The notes beneath the pieces are model-generated. The model did no database searches and was not told the origin of the DNA. It was given only the letters and a program-made list of their open reading frames with translations. The position numbers and the translations under genes are program-made. A DNA stretch of 64,000 bases from Arcticibacter pallidicorallinus (GTDB lineage Bacteria; Bacteroidota; Bacteroidia; Sphingobacteriales; Sphingobacteriaceae), in assembly GCF_003002875.1 (NCBI RefSeq), contig NZ_PVTH01000014.1, forward strand, positions 1 to 64,000. The letters are read 5' to 3'. This document shows positions 52,464 to 60,799 of the stretch, piece by piece (positions within the stretch are counted from its first letter, which is position 1; each line of letters opens with the position of its first letter).

Positions 52464-54605
52464 TTAAATTGGCTTCTTATCTGGTTGAATATCAAGGCCT
52501 CTTTTTTTCAATAAGGCTTTAATACCTGGCTCAGCTCCTCTGAATCTCTTGTACAATACCATCGGATCTTCGGTTCCTCCCTTTTCAAGTACATTCTTTC
52601 TGAAGCTCATTGCTTTCTCCTGATTAAACAAATCCCCGGTTTCTTTAAAAGCAGAGAATGCATCAGTATCAAGAACGCCTGACCAGATATAGCTATAGTA
52701 TCCGGCCGAATATCCGCCCGCAAAAATATGGCTGAAATAGGTGCTTTTATAACGCGGAATAATCTCGTCATTAAGCCCAACCTTTTTCATTGATGCAGCT
52801 TCAAATGTTCCGATGTTGTCCTTCAGCTCGCTTGTCTGTGTATGATAATCAAGATCCAGTAAAGAGGCAGCCAGATATTCTGTCGTAGCAAAACCCTGGT
52901 CAAAAGTTCCTGCATTCTGCAGTTTTTTAATCAGCGCATCCGGAATTACCTCATTTGTTTTGTAATGCTTTGCGAACATCTTTAATACTTCCGGTTCAGC
53001 AGCCCAGTTTTCCATGATCTGAGAAGGCAACTCCACAAAATCACGGGATACCGATGTTCCTGCCAAGCTTTCGTAGTTTACGTTTGAAAGCAAACCGTGA
53101 AGTGCATGTCCGAATTCGTGAAAGAAGGTTGTTACCTCGTCAAAAGTCAGCAACGCTGGTGCATCACCCGTAGGTTTGGAAAAATTGCATACAATCGAAA
53201 TAACCGGAGCGATACGCTTTCCTTTTTCCATTTTCTGCGAGCTGTAGGATGTCATCCATGCACCGCCACGTTTAGAAGCTCTTGGAAAGAAATCAGTATA
53301 TAAAACTCCTACAAGTTTGCCGTCTGCTTCTGTCACCTCGTAAGCTGCTACTTCTGCATGATATTTAGGGATGTTGGTTATTTCTTTAAACTGCAAGCCA
53401 TATAACTTGTTCGTCACGGTGAATACCCCTTCACGTACCTTTTCAAGACTGAAATACGGCTTTAATTCCTGCTCGTCCAGATCGAAACGTTCCTTACGCA
53501 CTTTCTCGGCATAATATCTCCAGTCATAAGGCGCAAGCTTGAATTTCTCACCTGATGCGTCAATCATTTTCTGAATATCGAATGCTTCGCGCTCTGCAAC
53601 ACTTAATGCAGGCTTCCAAAGCTGATTCAGTAGTTTATAAGCATTTTCCGGAGTCTTAGCCATAGTCTCCTCCAATGCATAGCTGGCATGGTCTTTATAT
53701 CCAAGAAGCTGTGCCTTTTCTCTACGGAGGTTAACAATCGATTTGACAACTTCTTTATTATCAAAATTATTGTTCTGATCACCTCTTAGCGTATAAGCTT
53801 CCCAGATTTGCTTTCTCAGTTCACGCTTATCTGCATACTGAAGAAAGGGCATTACACTGGGGTTCTGCAAGGTGAAAATCCACTTTCCTTCTTGTCCCTT
53901 AGTTTTAGCCTCTTCCGCTGCTGCGGAAATTAATTCAGCTGGCAGACCTGTCAGATCTTCTTTCTTGTCGACTACCAACAGGTAATTGTTGGTCTCTGCC
54001 AATAAATTCTGACCGAATTTCAAACTTAAGAGCGATAGTTCGGAATTGATCTTTCTAAGCTTGGCTTTGTCTGTATCGTTCAGGTTAGCTCCGCTGCGGA
54101 CAAAAGATTTGTGAGTTTTCTCCAGAAGCTTGGCCTGCTCAGAATTCAGCTTCAGCGATGCTCTGTTATCCCATAGATTTTTTACTCTCGCAAATAATTT
54201 TTGATTAAGGGTAATATTGTCGCTATGCGCTGCCATCTCCGGAGAGATTTCGCGCGCTATATTCTGAATCTCTTCGTTGGTGTTAGCGGAGTTCAGGTTA
54301 TAGAATACTGAGCTCACGCGACTTAATAAGGCTCCCGCCTTATCCATCGCCACGATGGTATTCTCGAAGGTTGGCTTGGATGAGCTGTTTGCAATCGCAT
54401 TAATTTCCGCTTGGTGCTGCTTGATCCCCTCAAGCAAGGCCGGTTTAAAATGTTCGTTCTTTATCAGATCAAAGGGCGGAACCTGATGAGGGGTAGTATA
54501 TGCTTTAAAAAACGGATTCATAGCGTTTGTTTGACTGAATGCATATTGACTGGTAAATAAGCCAAATGCAAGCGTTGCAGTTAAAATTTTAGTTTTGTTT
54601 ATCAT
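52464..54605 (-). CDS. dcp: M3-family peptidyl-dipeptidase (Dcp/oligopeptidase A type)
   Basis: The 713-residue zinc peptidase has a signal peptide (cut after FAFSQ-like end, about 25), an N-terminal helical domain, and the M3 site HEFGHALH with the downstream glutamate in the next helix (ENWAAEPE). GGYSAGYYSYIWSGVLDTDA near the end is typical of Dcp. It is probably periplasmic and removes dipeptides from the C-terminus of peptides. No obvious partners lie nearby. Confidence 0.9.
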   Translation of the reverse strand: MINKTKILTATLAFGLFTSQYAFSQTNAMNPFFKAYTTPHQVPPFDLIKNEHFKPALLEGIKQHQAEINAIANSSSKPTFENTIVAMDKAGALLSRVSSVFYNLNSANTNEEIQNIAREISPEMAAHSDNITLNQKLFARVKNLWDNRASLKLNSEQAKLLEKTHKSFVRSGANLNDTDKAKLRKINSELSLLSLKFGQNLLAETNNYLLVVDKKEDLTGLPAELISAAAEEAKTKGQEGKWIFTLQNPSVMPFLQYADKRELRKQIWEAYTLRGDQNNNFDNKEVVKSIVNLRREKAQLLGYKDHASYALEETMAKTPENAYKLLNQLWKPALSVAEREAFDIQKMIDASGEKFKLAPYDWRYYAEKVRKERFDLDEQELKPYFSLEKVREGVFTVTNKLYGLQFKEITNIPKYHAEVAAYEVTEADGKLVGVLYTDFFPRASKRGGAWMTSYSSQKMEKGKRIAPVISIVCNFSKPTGDAPALLTFDEVTTFFHEFGHALHGLLSNVNYESLAGTSVSRDFVELPSQIMENWAAEPEVLKMFAKHYKTNEVIPDALIKKLQNAGTFDQGFATTEYLAASLLDLDYHTQTSELKDNIGTFEAASMKKVGLNDEIIPRYKSTYFSHIFAGGYSAGYYSYIWSGVLDTDAFSAFKETGDLFNQEKAMSFRKNVLEKGGTEDPMVLYKRFRGAEPGIKALLKKRGLDIQPDKKPI

Positions 54606-54679
54606 ACAATATTTAATATCTCCACAAAAGTAATTAGCTTTTTACGGATTTCTCGAATTTGTACCGTTGATATTACTAT

Positions 54680-55480
54680 TTATTCCAAGATATTACATCT
54701 AAAATAGTAATCAAGCAGATTTGGTACATTCACACTCTCTATTATTTTCCAGCTAAGCAATTCATCGTGGAATTTAGGAGCTGTATACGCTGATGCCAGA
54801 GCGGCTTTAGAATAAAATGATTGTTTTTGGGGATGTTGCGGAGCCACGGCATGGAAGACATGACCAAATGCCCGGCGCTGTAAAATCGTCAGCGTTATTC
54901 CCAAACAGTCATCCAAATGAATCAGATTAACGGGCGCCTGCCCATTAGGGATATCGGTTTTTCCGGCAAAAAATCTTCCCGGGTCACGGCCGGGGCCGAT
55001 TAAACCCGCAAAGCGTATGATAGTCGTAGTGAACCTGGCGCAGTCTTGCAAGCATAATTCCGCGGCAAGAATTGCCTTACCCGAAGCCGTTTCAGGGGAG
55101 GGAAGGTCATGCTCATAAAGAACTCTGCCGCCGTCCGAGAAAACGGACGTCGAGCTAATAAAAAGCACCTGTTTTACAGGGCTTCTCTTCAAACGCTCTG
55201 CTAGCCGCCTGATTTTACCTTCATAATCATCCCCGCTGCCTGATCTCAGCTTCGGAGGAACCCCAAGAACCAAAATCTCACTATTGAAGAAATCGCCGGC
55301 ATCTTCATCCTGATCCAGACTGAAGAGGCAAGGTTCTATACCCGCCGATTGTAGATCTGCTAACTTGCCCGCTGTAGTGGTAGACCCTTTCACCTGATGC
55401 CCCAAATCCACAAGCTGTTTTGCGAGAGGATAACCAAACCAGCCGCAGCCGAGAACACTCACTGTATATCGTTTCGTCAT
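54680..55480 (-). CDS. NAD(P)-binding epimerase-like protein (YeeZ type)
   Basis: From the ATG at 55480 this 266-residue protein starts MTKRYTVSVLGCGWFGYPLA, a Rossmann motif of the YeeZ-like branch of extended SDRs. It shows VLFISSTSVFSDGGRV with the Ser pair, and LIHLDDCLGITL. The usual YxxxK is not clearly present. Members are often called NAD-dependent epimerase or SDR without known substrate. A longer frame from 55501 adds seven residues. Confidence 0.75.
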   Translation of the reverse strand: MTKRYTVSVLGCGWFGYPLAKQLVDLGHQVKGSTTTAGKLADLQSAGIEPCLFSLDQDEDAGDFFNSEILVLGVPPKLRSGSGDDYEGKIRRLAERLKRSPVKQVLFISSTSVFSDGGRVLYEHDLPSPETASGKAILAAELCLQDCARFTTTIIRFAGLIGPGRDPGRFFAGKTDIPNGQAPVNLIHLDDCLGITLTILQRRAFGHVFHAVAPQHPQKQSFYSKAALASAYTAPKFHDELLSWKIIESVNVPNLLDYYFRCNILE

Positions 55481-55551
55481 ATCATTGGAACGTTTTTTCA
55501 AATTTAGAGATTACTAGTCCGCAATAACTAAGTTTGTTCAAAAGAATTAAA

Positions 55552-56169
55552 ATGGGGTTCAAGTATACACACAGCCTGATAGATCAGGGATTTACCTATG
55601 CTGCATACAGGAAAAAGATTGCAGACCAGCTTGCCGAACAGGATTCAGCTCAAGAGAGCGTTCGCAAATTGTTAAAGTACACCGATAAGAATGAAGTCAG
55701 GATGGCTTCGATCGATAAAAGCCTGAATCTTATCCCGGAGGTACAGCATACATTCGGGAATGCTAAACCAGTGACATGGCTCGTCCTTACTGAAGGCTGG
55801 TGTGGCGATGCCGCAAGTAGTGTACCGATTATAGCGGCGATAGCGGCACAATTTCCAGAGAAGATAAACCTGCGCTTTTACTTCCGGGATGAAAATCCTG
55901 AGTTAATGGATGCGCACTTGACGAACGGGGGGAAATCCATCCCAAAGCTAATTGTGTTGGATGAGTCTTTGCGATTCCTGGCCAGCTGGGGACCAAGACC
56001 TCAGGTTCTCCAGGATCAGATGGATATTTGGAAAGCCGAATATGAGAACGACTTCAGCGGGCTCATCAGAAGGGTGAATGCCTGGTATGACGAGGATCGT
56101 GGGGTGTCGATCCAGAAGGAGATTGCTAATATGATGGACGATCTGTCCGCCGGACAACAGCCTGTATAA
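55552..56169 (+). CDS. Thioredoxin-like protein (Thioredoxin_9 type)
   Basis: The 205-residue protein has a thioredoxin fold after a helical start. Its active-site loop reads GWCGDAASSVP (about 84-94), with only the first Cys kept in the CxxC place; the second position is Ala. Later PKLIVLDESL carries the cis-Pro. This matches the thioredoxin_9 family of Bacteroidota, where WCGDA is common. One Cys suggests a monothiol or trapping role rather than a dithiol exchange. A TTG start at 55534 is less likely than the ATG at 55552. Confidence 0.75.
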   Translation: MGFKYTHSLIDQGFTYAAYRKKIADQLAEQDSAQESVRKLLKYTDKNEVRMASIDKSLNLIPEVQHTFGNAKPVTWLVLTEGWCGDAASSVPIIAAIAAQFPEKINLRFYFRDENPELMDAHLTNGGKSIPKLIVLDESLRFLASWGPRPQVLQDQMDIWKAEYENDFSGLIRRVNAWYDEDRGVSIQKEIANMMDDLSAGQQPV

Positions 56170-56348
56170 CTCTGCCAACATATTATTAATTTATAGACAA
56201 TCACGCTTTGGCATTCTTACACGGATTAACTTCTAGGAAAGTGCTAATTATGAATGTCTTCCGGTAAGGCACATATCAAGCTATTGACAGGATTGCTAGT
56301 TTGGCATGCAAATTGTCCTGAATGGACTGCATACATTAATTTAAAAAT

Positions 56349-56858
56349 ATGAAAAAGTCATTTAAACTATTTACAGCGGCAGCTTTTGCTTTAGGCACTT
56401 TATTATTTTCGACAAATTCAAATGCACAGGATTCTGAAGCCTGGAGATTAGGTGTAGGATTAAACGCAGGAGTGGCTACAGATGATCCTTATGGCTTAGT
56501 GCTAGGAGGAGACTTGAAATTGCAGAAAGACTTTGTCGGTCCAGTATCTGCCACGTTAACGACTGGTTATACCAATTTCTTTGCTAAAGATGATTTCAAT
56601 GGCGTATCTGATTTAGGTATAATTCCGTTGAAAGCAGGTGTTAAAGTTTTCGTAACCCCAAATTTTTACGTAGGTGGTGAAGTAGGTGCCGGATTCGGTA
56701 CAAATGACGGAGCTGAAACATCTTTCGTATGGGCACCAGCTATTGGTTGGGGATTTGGTAATGGTCTTGATCTTGGTGTAAGATATGAAGACTATACAAA
56801 ATACAACACAAGTCAGGTTGCTCTGCGTGTAGCTTACGGATTTAACCTGAGCAAATAA
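56349..56858 (+). CDS. Outer-membrane beta-barrel-like protein
   Basis: The 169-residue protein has a signal peptide (MKKSFKLFTAAAFALGTLLF, ending SNAQ about 27). The mature part alternates hydrophobic and polar residues with Gly turns (LGVGLNAGVATDDPYG, FYVGGEVGAGFGTNDG, LRVAYGFNLSK), enough for about eight strands, with the final strand ending in a hydrophobic residue. It is probably a small outer-membrane barrel of the OmpX/OmpW-like class. A strong terminator follows directly. Confidence 0.68.
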   Translation: MKKSFKLFTAAAFALGTLLFSTNSNAQDSEAWRLGVGLNAGVATDDPYGLVLGGDLKLQKDFVGPVSATLTTGYTNFFAKDDFNGVSDLGIIPLKAGVKVFVTPNFYVGGEVGAGFGTNDGAETSFVWAPAIGWGFGNGLDLGVRYEDYTKYNTSQVALRVAYGFNLSK

Positions 56859-56878
56859 TCATTTCCAGGACACAGATG

Positions 56879-56913
56879 AAGAGGTGGTTCAGACTAAAGC
56901 TGAGTCACCTCTT
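56879..56913. terminator. Bidirectional terminator
   Basis: A 14-bp stem (56879-56892 with 56900-56913, two G-T pairs) encloses ACTAAAG, and CTTATTTT follows. It separates the barrel gene from the converging DUF3299-like gene. Confidence 0.8.
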
Positions 56914-56914
56914 C

Positions 56915-57364
56915 TTATTTTACCAACTCAGCATCCATCAAAAACAACTCCGACCGATAGTCTCCGGTCTCGTTTAATACTAGCTTTCCCTTGATCTTAA
57001 CAGGTTTGTCACTATAACGTATCGGTTTTTTCGAATGCACCTCGATCATCGCGGGGATATCGCCCTCCCCACAAAATTGACATTGATCCGTGGGTAAAAC
57101 AGAAAGCATAAATAAAGAATGGTTCATGCCCGCTTTTACCGGTATAATATAACCAGGAAATTCCAAAACCTTATTTTCAAGAGCTTTCAATGCAGCAGGG
57201 AAGGATGCAGCCCATACTTTTTTACTGTTCAGCTTATAAGTACGGTCGCCAATCAATTCCCATGTCTTTGTCATCAGCGGTATGTCACCAACATGTTGAG
57301 ATTTAGCGGCAGAGGAGAGCAGGATAAATAGCGTCACCGACACGATTCTTTTTAACGTATTCAT
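56915..57364 (-). CDS. Secreted DUF3299-like protein
   Basis: The 149-residue protein, from the ATG at 57364, has a signal peptide (MNTLKRIVSVTLFILLSSAA). It then has the order of a DUF3299 domain: an early Trp strand, LENKVLEFPGYIIPV, a CQFCGEG motif with a Cys pair, and PAMIEVHSKKPI. The Cys pair suggests metal binding or redox. A start at 57379 is possible, but the promoter seen upstream puts transcription near 57384, which favours the shorter form. The function is unknown. Confidence 0.65.
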   Translation of the reverse strand: MNTLKRIVSVTLFILLSSAAKSQHVGDIPLMTKTWELIGDRTYKLNSKKVWAASFPAALKALENKVLEFPGYIIPVKAGMNHSLFMLSVLPTDQCQFCGEGDIPAMIEVHSKKPIRYSDKPVKIKGKLVLNETGDYRSELFLMDAELVK

Positions 57365-57389
57365 AGAGGATTCTTTCATCTTAAGACCG

Positions 57390-57433
57390 CAAAGGTAGCT
57401 AATCCCTACTGTTGAAAGCGCTGTTTCAACAGT
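57390..57433 (-). promoter_or_regulatory. Promoter with palindromic operator candidate
   Basis: On the minus strand the -7 box TACCTTTG lies at 57397-57390. A perfect 10-bp inverted repeat, ACTGTTGAAA (57408-57417) and TTTCAACAGT (57424-57433), covers the likely -33 region. A dimeric regulator bound there would block the promoter of the DUF3299-like gene. Confidence 0.5.
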
Positions 57434-57511
57434 GTTTTGTAAAAGAATAACCTTTTAGGTTAAGCTGAATAATATAACGGCGCTTCGGGCGTTTTTTCAT
57501 TAATTTTATAT

Positions 57512-57603
57512 TATTTTTGAAAAAGTATCATTAATTGTAACAATCATTATTGTTATTCAGTATAAACGAGACTAGACCCCATCATCGCATACACACATAA
57601 GTA
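57512..57603 (+). promoter_or_regulatory. Promoter and structured leader of the RRM gene
   Basis: TATTTTTG at 57512-57519 fits the -7 box, with T-runs near the -33 position. The leader is about 75 nt and contains a hairpin of TAACAAT (57538-57544) and ATTGTTA (57549-57555) around CATT. An RNA-binding product with an AU-rich structured leader suggests feedback or temperature control, which is inferred. Confidence 0.45.
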
Positions 57604-57978
57604 ATGGTTAAGTTATTTGCAGGCGGATTTCCCCGCGATTTAGAAGAAATAGAATTAAAGGACATCTTCGAGCAATTTGGAACAGTTGATTCTGTTAATA
57701 TTGTCAGAGACAAACACACAGGTATAAGCAGAAGGTTTGGTTTTGTAAATATGCCCAATGAAGAGGAAGCCAGCATTGCACTTCAAAGTTTACATGAAGC
57801 AAGTATCGACCAGGACGTCATTAGCGTAACATACGCAGATGACCGAAAGAAAGAAAAGCCTGCACCTGCAAAACCAGCGGCCAGAAAGATTGAATACAAG
57901 GCGAGGCCTAAGGTCTATCAAAAGGTAACCAGACCCGGTGAGCGGGTTGGCGGTAAAAGACCAAGAAAAAGAATTTAA
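57604..57978 (+). CDS. RNA recognition motif (RRM) RNA-binding protein
   Basis: The 124-residue protein has one RRM domain (1-78) with RNP2 KLFAGGFP and RNP1 SRRFGFVNM. A basic Lys/Arg/Pro-rich tail of about 45 residues ends GKRPRKRI. It should bind single-stranded RNA. RRM proteins in bacteria are often cold-induced and occur in several copies in this phylum. It is monocistronic with its own promoter and terminator. Confidence 0.88.
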   Translation: MVKLFAGGFPRDLEEIELKDIFEQFGTVDSVNIVRDKHTGISRRFGFVNMPNEEEASIALQSLHEASIDQDVISVTYADDRKKEKPAPAKPAARKIEYKARPKVYQKVTRPGERVGGKRPRKRI

Positions 57979-57980
57979 CA

Positions 57981-58006
57981 GAAAGCCATCCTCCGGGATG
58001 GCTTTC
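57981..58006 (+). terminator. Intrinsic terminator after the RRM gene
   Basis: An 11-bp perfect stem (57981-57991 with 57996-58006) closes on a TCCG loop and is followed by TTTG. It lies 2 bp after the RRM stop codon. Confidence 0.85.
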
Positions 58007-58109
58007 TTTGCTTAGTATCATATCATATCTCAATGAATTTAAACATTATGATGGTAGCGCTGTAATTATAGGTGCAGTTCATTACCAACTAATACCAAAT
58101 GAAAGACAT

Positions 58110-58670
58110 ATGAAAACACTGAGTAATCGTCAGATCGCTATTCTAACAGAGAATGGCTTCGAAGAGGTCGAACTGACCAGCCCCATGCAGGCGTTAAAAG
58201 ATGCCGGCGCAACCGTCCATATTGTATCTCCTCAAAAAGAGAAGGTAAAAGCTATGAAAGATCATGAGTGGTCAATTGAAGTCCCTGTAGATAAACATGT
58301 TTCAGAAGTAAATGCAGGCGACTATGACGGCCTTGTTTTACCTGGAGGGGTATTTAATCCCGATCAGTTGAGGATGAGCGATCAGGCTATCCGTTTTATA
58401 GGTGAATTTTTTGAAGCTGGAAAACCCGTCGCAGCGATATGCCATGGCCCTCAGGTGCTGATCTCCGCGAATGTAGTCCGCGGTAGGGATATAACTTCGT
58501 ATCCATCTATCAAAACAGATCTCATTAATGCAGGTGCTAACTGGCTTAATCATGAAGTTGTGGTCGACAACGGATTAGTGACGAGCCGCACACCCGAGGA
58601 TCTTCCAGCCTTCAATAAGAAGATGTGCGAAGAATTTGCTGAAGGCATCCACGAAGGGCAAAAGTCCTGA
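58110..58670 (+). CDS. DJ-1/PfpI-family protein (type 1 glutamine amidotransferase-like)
   Basis: The 186-residue protein from the ATG at 58110 begins MKTLSNRQIAILTENGFEEV and has the nucleophile elbow AAICHGPQVL, with Cys and His in the normal places, and a final catalytic-type RTPEDLPAF. It is of PfpI/YhbO type, a cytoplasmic stress-linked deglycase or chaperone family. The frame is open to 58008, but that part has no conserved sequence. Confidence 0.88.
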   Translation: MKTLSNRQIAILTENGFEEVELTSPMQALKDAGATVHIVSPQKEKVKAMKDHEWSIEVPVDKHVSEVNAGDYDGLVLPGGVFNPDQLRMSDQAIRFIGEFFEAGKPVAAICHGPQVLISANVVRGRDITSYPSIKTDLINAGANWLNHEVVVDNGLVTSRTPEDLPAFNKKMCEEFAEGIHEGQKS

Positions 58671-58722
58671 GATAATAGATTAGGATAAGGTATTTTTAGA
58701 TCTTATCATTGATATCCAATAG

Positions 58723-58746
58723 AGGCAGCATCCCGAAATGCTGCCT
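58723..58746 (+). terminator. Intrinsic terminator
   Basis: A 9-bp stem with arms AGGCAGCAT (58723-58731) and ATGCTGCCT (58738-58746) encloses CCCGAA, followed by TTT. It ends the DJ-1 transcript. Just before it is a looser GATAAG/CTTATC hairpin. Confidence 0.75.
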
Positions 58747-58879
58747 TTTGCGTAAATTCCTAACGCATAGCACCTTTTTCTGGTGGTCCTGGTCTGACGA
58801 GCTCAGATTATCAACGTTTATAAAACTTTTTTACTAAAAATCTGGATAATTGCTCCGATTTTTGATGATATTTTCTTTT

Positions 58880-58923
58880 CTTTAAAGAGAAAAGGGCATC
58901 CAATACTCCTTTCCCTCTTAAAG
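58880..58923 (+). promoter_or_regulatory. Imperfect hairpin directly before the AGCS start codon
   Basis: CTTTAAAGAGAAAAGGG at 58880-58896 pairs imperfectly with CCTTTCCCTCTTAAAG at 58908-58923 (one bulge, two mismatches). It ends 5 nt before the ATG, so it could hide the ribosome site. No glycine riboswitch core is present. Confidence 0.4.
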
Positions 58924-58928
58924 AACAT

Positions 58929-60356
58929 ATGAACGAACTTATTAATAACATCAACAGCATTGTCTGGAGTGATGCACTTATCATCCTATGTCTCGGTGCA
59001 GGAGTTTACTTTTCTGTCATAACACGTTTTCTGCAAGTCAGATATTTGCGTGATATGGTGGGCCTGTTGTTTAACGGACAGGCATCAGATAAAGGTGTAA
59101 GCTCCTTTCAGGCCTTCACTATGGCAATAGCCGGTAGGGTTGGAACGGGAAATATTACGGGAGTTGCTACAGCAATTGCTATGGGAGGTCCCGGTGCCGT
59201 CTTCTGGATGTGGACAATCGCTTTTCTAGGAAGTGCCTCAGCTTTTATCGAAGCCACACTGGGACAGATCTACAAACAAGTGAAAGATGGTCAGTACAGG
59301 GGTGGACCTGCTTTCTATATTGAAAAAGGTCTGGGAGTAAAGTGGTATGCCGCCGTTTTTGCGGTAGCTACTATCCTGAGTACAGCGCTGTTGCTGCCTG
59401 GGGTGCAAAGTAATAGTATCGCAACCAGTATGGACAATGCTTTTCATATTTCACCGACCATAACGGGGGCGGGAGTAGCAATACTGCTTGCCTTGATTAT
59501 TTGCGGTGGTGTCAGAAGGATCGGCAAATTCGCTGAAGTTGTCGTTCCTTTCATGGCAGCTGCGTATATCCTCATGGCAGTAGTTATCATATGCATGAAT
59601 ATTACAGCGGTGCCGGCCATGTTCGGACTGATATTTCGCTCTGCATTCGATCTGGAACCGGCATTCGCAGGAATTTTCGGACTTGCCGTTTCATGGGGCG
59701 TTAAGCGCGGAATCTACTCCAATGAGGCCGGACAGGGAACCGCACCACATGCTGCTGCTGCCGCTGAAGTCACACATCCTGTAAAGCAAGGTCTCGTCCA
59801 GGGTTTTTCCGTCTACGTAGACACCCTTTTTGTATGTACTGCTACTGCGTTCATGATCCTCTTCACCGGACAATACAATGTCGTTAATCCCGAAGGTGGT
59901 TTCCTCGCAGAGAATATGCCGGGGGTGCCCATTGGTCCCGAATTCACCCAGCGCGCCGTTAATGTTTATTTTCCCACCCTTGGAGCCGGCTTTGTAGCGA
60001 TCTCGCTCTTCTTCTTCGCCTTTACGACCATCATCGCCTATTACTATATTGCAGAAACAAACCTAAGTTATCTGGATAAAAAGGAAAAGGGCAAATGGGT
60101 AGTGTGGGTATTACGTATCGTGATTGTCTTTGCAGTTTTTTACGGTTCGATACGCACAGCAGAGATAGCCTGGGCGGTAGGCGATATAGGGGTCGGCATC
60201 ATGGCATGGCTCAACATTATCGCTATATTTCTCTTGCGTAAGCCTGCAATACTCGCCCTTAAAGACTATGCCGCACAAAAGAAGCTCGGAATTGATCCTG
60301 TTTTTAGTGCTAAAAAGCTCGGGATCAAGAATGCCGACGAATGGGATAAGAATTAA
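58929..60356 (+). CDS. Alanine/glycine:cation symporter (AGCS family)
   Basis: The 475-residue inner-membrane protein has about 11 hydrophobic helices. It carries AGCS blocks: ITRFLQVRYLRDM, SSFQAFTMAIAGRVGTGNIT, GGPGAVFWMW and SNEAGQGTAPHAAAAAEV. Such carriers import alanine or glycine with sodium or protons. It is monocistronic, with a hairpin before its start and a large palindrome after its end. Confidence 0.92.
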   Translation: MNELINNINSIVWSDALIILCLGAGVYFSVITRFLQVRYLRDMVGLLFNGQASDKGVSSFQAFTMAIAGRVGTGNITGVATAIAMGGPGAVFWMWTIAFLGSASAFIEATLGQIYKQVKDGQYRGGPAFYIEKGLGVKWYAAVFAVATILSTALLLPGVQSNSIATSMDNAFHISPTITGAGVAILLALIICGGVRRIGKFAEVVVPFMAAAYILMAVVIICMNITAVPAMFGLIFRSAFDLEPAFAGIFGLAVSWGVKRGIYSNEAGQGTAPHAAAAAEVTHPVKQGLVQGFSVYVDTLFVCTATAFMILFTGQYNVVNPEGGFLAENMPGVPIGPEFTQRAVNVYFPTLGAGFVAISLFFFAFTTIIAYYYIAETNLSYLDKKEKGKWVVWVLRIVIVFAVFYGSIRTAEIAWAVGDIGVGIMAWLNIIAIFLLRKPAILALKDYAAQKKLGIDPVFSAKKLGIKNADEWDKN

Positions 60357-60424
60357 TCACCTTTGCGTCAGCTCCTCTGAGCGAGGGTAATTTGATACGA
60401 AATGTAGAAATTATGAAACGCAGT

Positions 60425-60487
60425 TTTTAATTTCTTAAGATGTTATTACTTCTATTTGTAAGGTAATAACATCTTAAGAAATTAAAA
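60425..60487. repeat. Perfect 25-bp inverted repeat, in the 60357-60799 gap
   Basis: The arm 60425-60449 (starts TTTTAATTTCTTAAGATG) is repeated exactly in inverted form at 60463-60487, around a 13-nt loop. It is 69 bp after the symporter gene. It could be a long terminator or a small palindromic element. The rest of the gap up to the SusC start is AT-rich, with one promoter-like pair (TTG at 60556, TATATTAG at 60577) and nothing else visible. Confidence 0.7.
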
Positions 60488-60799
60488 CCATCCTATGGCT
60501 TTTCCAACTTGATATTTTGCATACATCTTATTTTTTTGAGCAAGAATAAGTGCTCTTGTAACTGATTAATATTTAGTATATTAGTTTATAACTACCAATT
60601 GTAAAACCAAATTCTAAAAGCCTATGGCAATCATTCCGTCCTGGTTTATTGTGGCACTCTTCCCTGTAAAATAGTAAAGCTCAATCAATTTAACTACCCC
60701 CTAAGAAATCAACCAATATGAGTTAATATCAAGCTGTTCACATTTTAAAAATTAACCAATTCTCAAAATGTACAAACTCCAAACTAATCAAAAGAACCT

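Noticed and set aside
57474-57498. Hairpin with T-run (GCGCTTCGGGCG then T6) between the DUF3299-like and RRM genes
   Set aside because: The T-run is good but the stem has unpaired G-G positions and no gene reads into it on the plus strand, so it was not listed as a terminator.
58671-58928. Glycine riboswitch before the AGCS symporter
   Set aside because: The conserved glycine-aptamer core segments are not present; only a simple hairpin and terminators are seen.
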